NCBI RefSeq assembly: GCF_020447265.1 | Contig: NZ_JAJADR010000001.1 | Coordinates: 372,001-436,000, forward strand | Source: Hymenobacter lucidus | GTDB lineage: Bacteria; Bacteroidota; Bacteroidia; Cytophagales; Hymenobacteraceae | DNA length: 64,000 bases | Direction: 5' to 3' | In this document: positions 62,428 to 64,000 of the stretch, in pieces | How positions within the stretch are numbered: position 1 is the stretch's first letter | Layout of the letters: every line of letters begins with the position of its first letter | Program-made: the position numbers and the translations under genes | Notes under the pieces: generated by a model | What the model saw: the letters and a program-made list of their open reading frames with translations, nothing else | The model's database searches: none | What the model was told of the DNA's origin: nothing

Positions 62428-64000
62428 ATGGGTCTGGAAATTAAAATTCCCGCTGTCGGCGAGTCTATCACCGAGGTTACTATTGCTAAATGGCTGAAAC
62501 AGGACGGCGACACGGTAAAGCGTGACGAAGTTATTGCCGAGCTCGAATCGGACAAAGCCACGTTTGAACTGCCCGCCGAAACCGACGGTGTGCTCAAAAT
62601 CCAGGTGGCCGAGGGCGAAACTATCGGCATCGGAACCGTTATTGCCAGCATCAACGGTGACAGTTCTGCTGCTCCGGCTGCACAGCCACAAGCCGCCGCA
62701 CCGGCCGCTGCCCCCGCGGCTCCGGCCGCCGACCCGATAAGCAAAGGCGAAGAAAACCCTAAAGCCAGTGACCAGGCCGGCTACGGTGGTAAGCCGGAAG
62801 GTGGTGCGGCTGCTCCCGTCGCCGAATCTGCGGCCCCGGCCGCTTCGGCCGGTGGTGCTACCGTCGAAATGAAGATTCCGTCGGTAGGCGAGTCCATTAC
62901 GGAAGTAACCGTGGCTAAGTGGCTGAAGCCCGACGGGGCACAGGTAGAGCGCGACGAAGTTATTGCCGAGCTCGAATCAGATAAGGCTACGTTTGAGCTG
63001 CCTGCCGAAGGCGCCGGCACGCTGCGCCACGCCGTGAAGGAAGGCGAAACTATCGGTATCGGAACCGTTATTGCCCGCATCGAAGGTGGTAGCGGCGCTG
63101 CTGCTCCAGCTCCGGCCGCTGCTCCCGCCGCCACCCAGGCTGCCCCCGCTGCTACTGCTCCGGCTTCGGCCAGCACTTCCAGCTATGCTACCGGTACGCC
63201 TTCACCGGCGGCTGGTAAGATTCTGGGTGAGAAAGGTATTGCCGCTGGTGATGTGCAGGGTTCGGGCCGGGATGGACGCATTACCAAGGAAGACGCCCTG
63301 AACGCTCAGGCTCGTCCGGCTGCCCCAGCCGCACCGGCTGCTGCACCAGCTTCGGCTGCCCCGGCTGCCAAACTCGCTGCCGCCGCGCCAGCCACCAGTG
63401 GTAACCGCAACCAGCGCAAGGAGCGCATGAGCAACCTGCGCAAGACCGTTGCCCGCCGCCTGGTGTCGGTGAAAAACGAGACGGCCATGCTCACCACCTT
63501 CAACGAGGTGAACATGCAGCCTATCATGGACCTGCGCAACAAGTTCAAGGACAAGTTCAAGGAGAAAAACGGGGTGGGCCTGGGCTTCATGTCTTTCTTC
63601 ACCAAGGCCGTGTGCGTGGCCCTGAAAGAGTGGCCCGCCGTGAATGCCCAGATCGACGGGGACAGCATCGTATACAACGATTTCTGTGACATCAGCATCG
63701 CCGTTTCAGCCCCGAAAGGCTTGGTGGTGCCCATCATTCGCAACGCGGAAGAGCTGTCATTCGAAGGCATCGAGAAGGAAGTAGTGCGGCTGGCTACGCT
63801 GGCCCGCGACAACAAGCTCACCATCGAGCAGATGACCGGCGGCACGTTCACCATCACCAATGGGGGCGTATTTGGCTCCATGATGAGCACCCCGATTATC
63901 AACGCGCCACAGTCGGCCATTCTCGGGATGCACAACATCATTCAGCGCCCCGTGGCCGAAAACGGTCAGGTCGTGATTCGCCCGATGATGTACTTGGCCC
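62428..64000 (+). CDS. sucB: Dihydrolipoyllysine succinyltransferase (E2 of 2-oxoglutarate dehydrogenase), two lipoyl domains; cut by window edge
   Basis: SucB accepts the succinyl group from SucA on lipoyl-lysine and passes it to CoA. About 524 residues are in the window. Two lipoyl domains come first: residues 1-78, with the lipoylated Lys in ELESDKATFELPA, and about 147-222, with the same motif; each is followed by an Ala/Pro linker. A peripheral-subunit-binding domain follows (KILGEKGIAAGDVQGSGRDGRITKEDAL, about 264-291), and then the catalytic core starting near 328 (RKERMSNLRKTVARRLV). The catalytic His-x-x-x-Asp at the end lies beyond the window. Two lipoyl domains in a 2-oxoglutarate E2 is more than the usual one. 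Confidence 0.94.
   Translation, partial: MGLEIKIPAVGESITEVTIAKWLKQDGDTVKRDEVIAELESDKATFELPAETDGVLKIQVAEGETIGIGTVIASINGDSSAAPAAQPQAAAPAAAPAAPAADPISKGEENPKASDQAGYGGKPEGGAAAPVAESAAPAASAGGATVEMKIPSVGESITEVTVAKWLKPDGAQVERDEVIAELESDKATFELPAEGAGTLRHAVKEGETIGIGTVIARIEGGSGAAAPAPAAAPAATQAAPAATAPASASTSSYATGTPSPAAGKILGEKGIAAGDVQGSGRDGRITKEDALNAQARPAAPAAPAAAPASAAPAAKLAAAAPATSGNRNQRKERMSNLRKTVARRLVSVKNETAMLTTFNEVNMQPIMDLRNKFKDKFKEKNGVGLGFMSFFTKAVCVALKEWPAVNAQIDGDSIVYNDFCDISIAVSAPKGLVVPIIRNAEELSFEGIEKEVVRLATLARDNKLTIEQMTGGTFTITNGGVFGSMMSTPIINAPQSAILGMHNIIQRPVAENGQVVIRPMMYLA

Overview
The window looks like chromosomal DNA of a high-GC Bacteroidota, most likely Hymenobacter or a close relative (Cytophagales, Hymenobacteraceae). 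The reasons are a SusC-type TonB receptor, a secreted glucanase with a type IX secretion (T9SS) tail, a bacillithiol-linked YtxJ, the Bacteroidota -7 promoter box TAnnTTTG in front of many genes, and several protein families common in this phylum (DUF1599, BT_3928-type, DUF6799, DUF4136). The genus is an inference from these traits; no 16S or marker comparison was possible.

Layout. 1-1265: start of a thiamine operon (thiS-thiC, minus) under a TPP riboswitch. 1314-7712: rlmN, a spondin-domain lipoprotein, an ankyrin protein, a BrkB-type membrane protein, an unknown lipoprotein, a DUF3891 protein and a TerC protein. 7893-11601: threonine-to-glycine pair (tdh, kbl) with a secreted patatin between them. 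11762-15668: cdaA-folP operon and the DUF1599/BT_3928-type pair. 15769-18683: a lone ABC permease, aroK, a fatty acid hydroxylase and a 56-residue lipoprotein. 18899-23506: a multidomain GH64-type glucanase and a membrane patatin. 23518-27795: chromate module (ChrB-AraC fusion plus chrA), a DUF5996 protein and an EamA exporter. 28050-29838: tRNA-Asn, a Rieske-like lipoprotein, pheS. 30051-31719: three tandem secreted proteins sharing a motif I do not recognise. 31807-39141: M16 peptidase, SusC-like receptor, fused branched-chain 2-oxoacid dehydrogenase E1, small basic secreted proteins, ytxJ. 39242-48975: OsmC, a predicted outer-membrane protein, lipA, DUF4136, gcvP, an alanine-dehydrogenase-family enzyme, DUF1206, a DprA-like protein. 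49122-58037: mostly unknown envelope or regulatory proteins. 58037-64000: a dopachrome-tautomerase-like lipoprotein and sucA-sucB, cut by the right edge.

How genes connect. tdh, kbl and gcvP form a route from threonine through glycine to CO2, ammonia and a one-carbon unit. lipA makes the lipoyl cofactor needed by the glycine cleavage, 2-oxoglutarate dehydrogenase (sucA, sucB) and branched-chain dehydrogenase complexes, parts of all of which lie in this window. cdaA and folP share a 4-bp overlap. The ChrB-AraC protein and chrA form a self-contained chromate response unit.

The most unusual items are: the tandem secreted family with a 21-residue APG-x9-STDY-x-GRP type motif; the ChrB-AraC fusion; a Rieske-like protein that has lost most cluster ligands; a NERD-like/coiled-coil/membrane/WG-repeat protein; three related ~160-bp elements with terminal inverted repeats; and genes whose -7 box sits only 4-7 bases from the ATG, suggesting leaderless mRNAs. 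No CRISPR array, prophage, complete insertion sequence or rRNA was seen.
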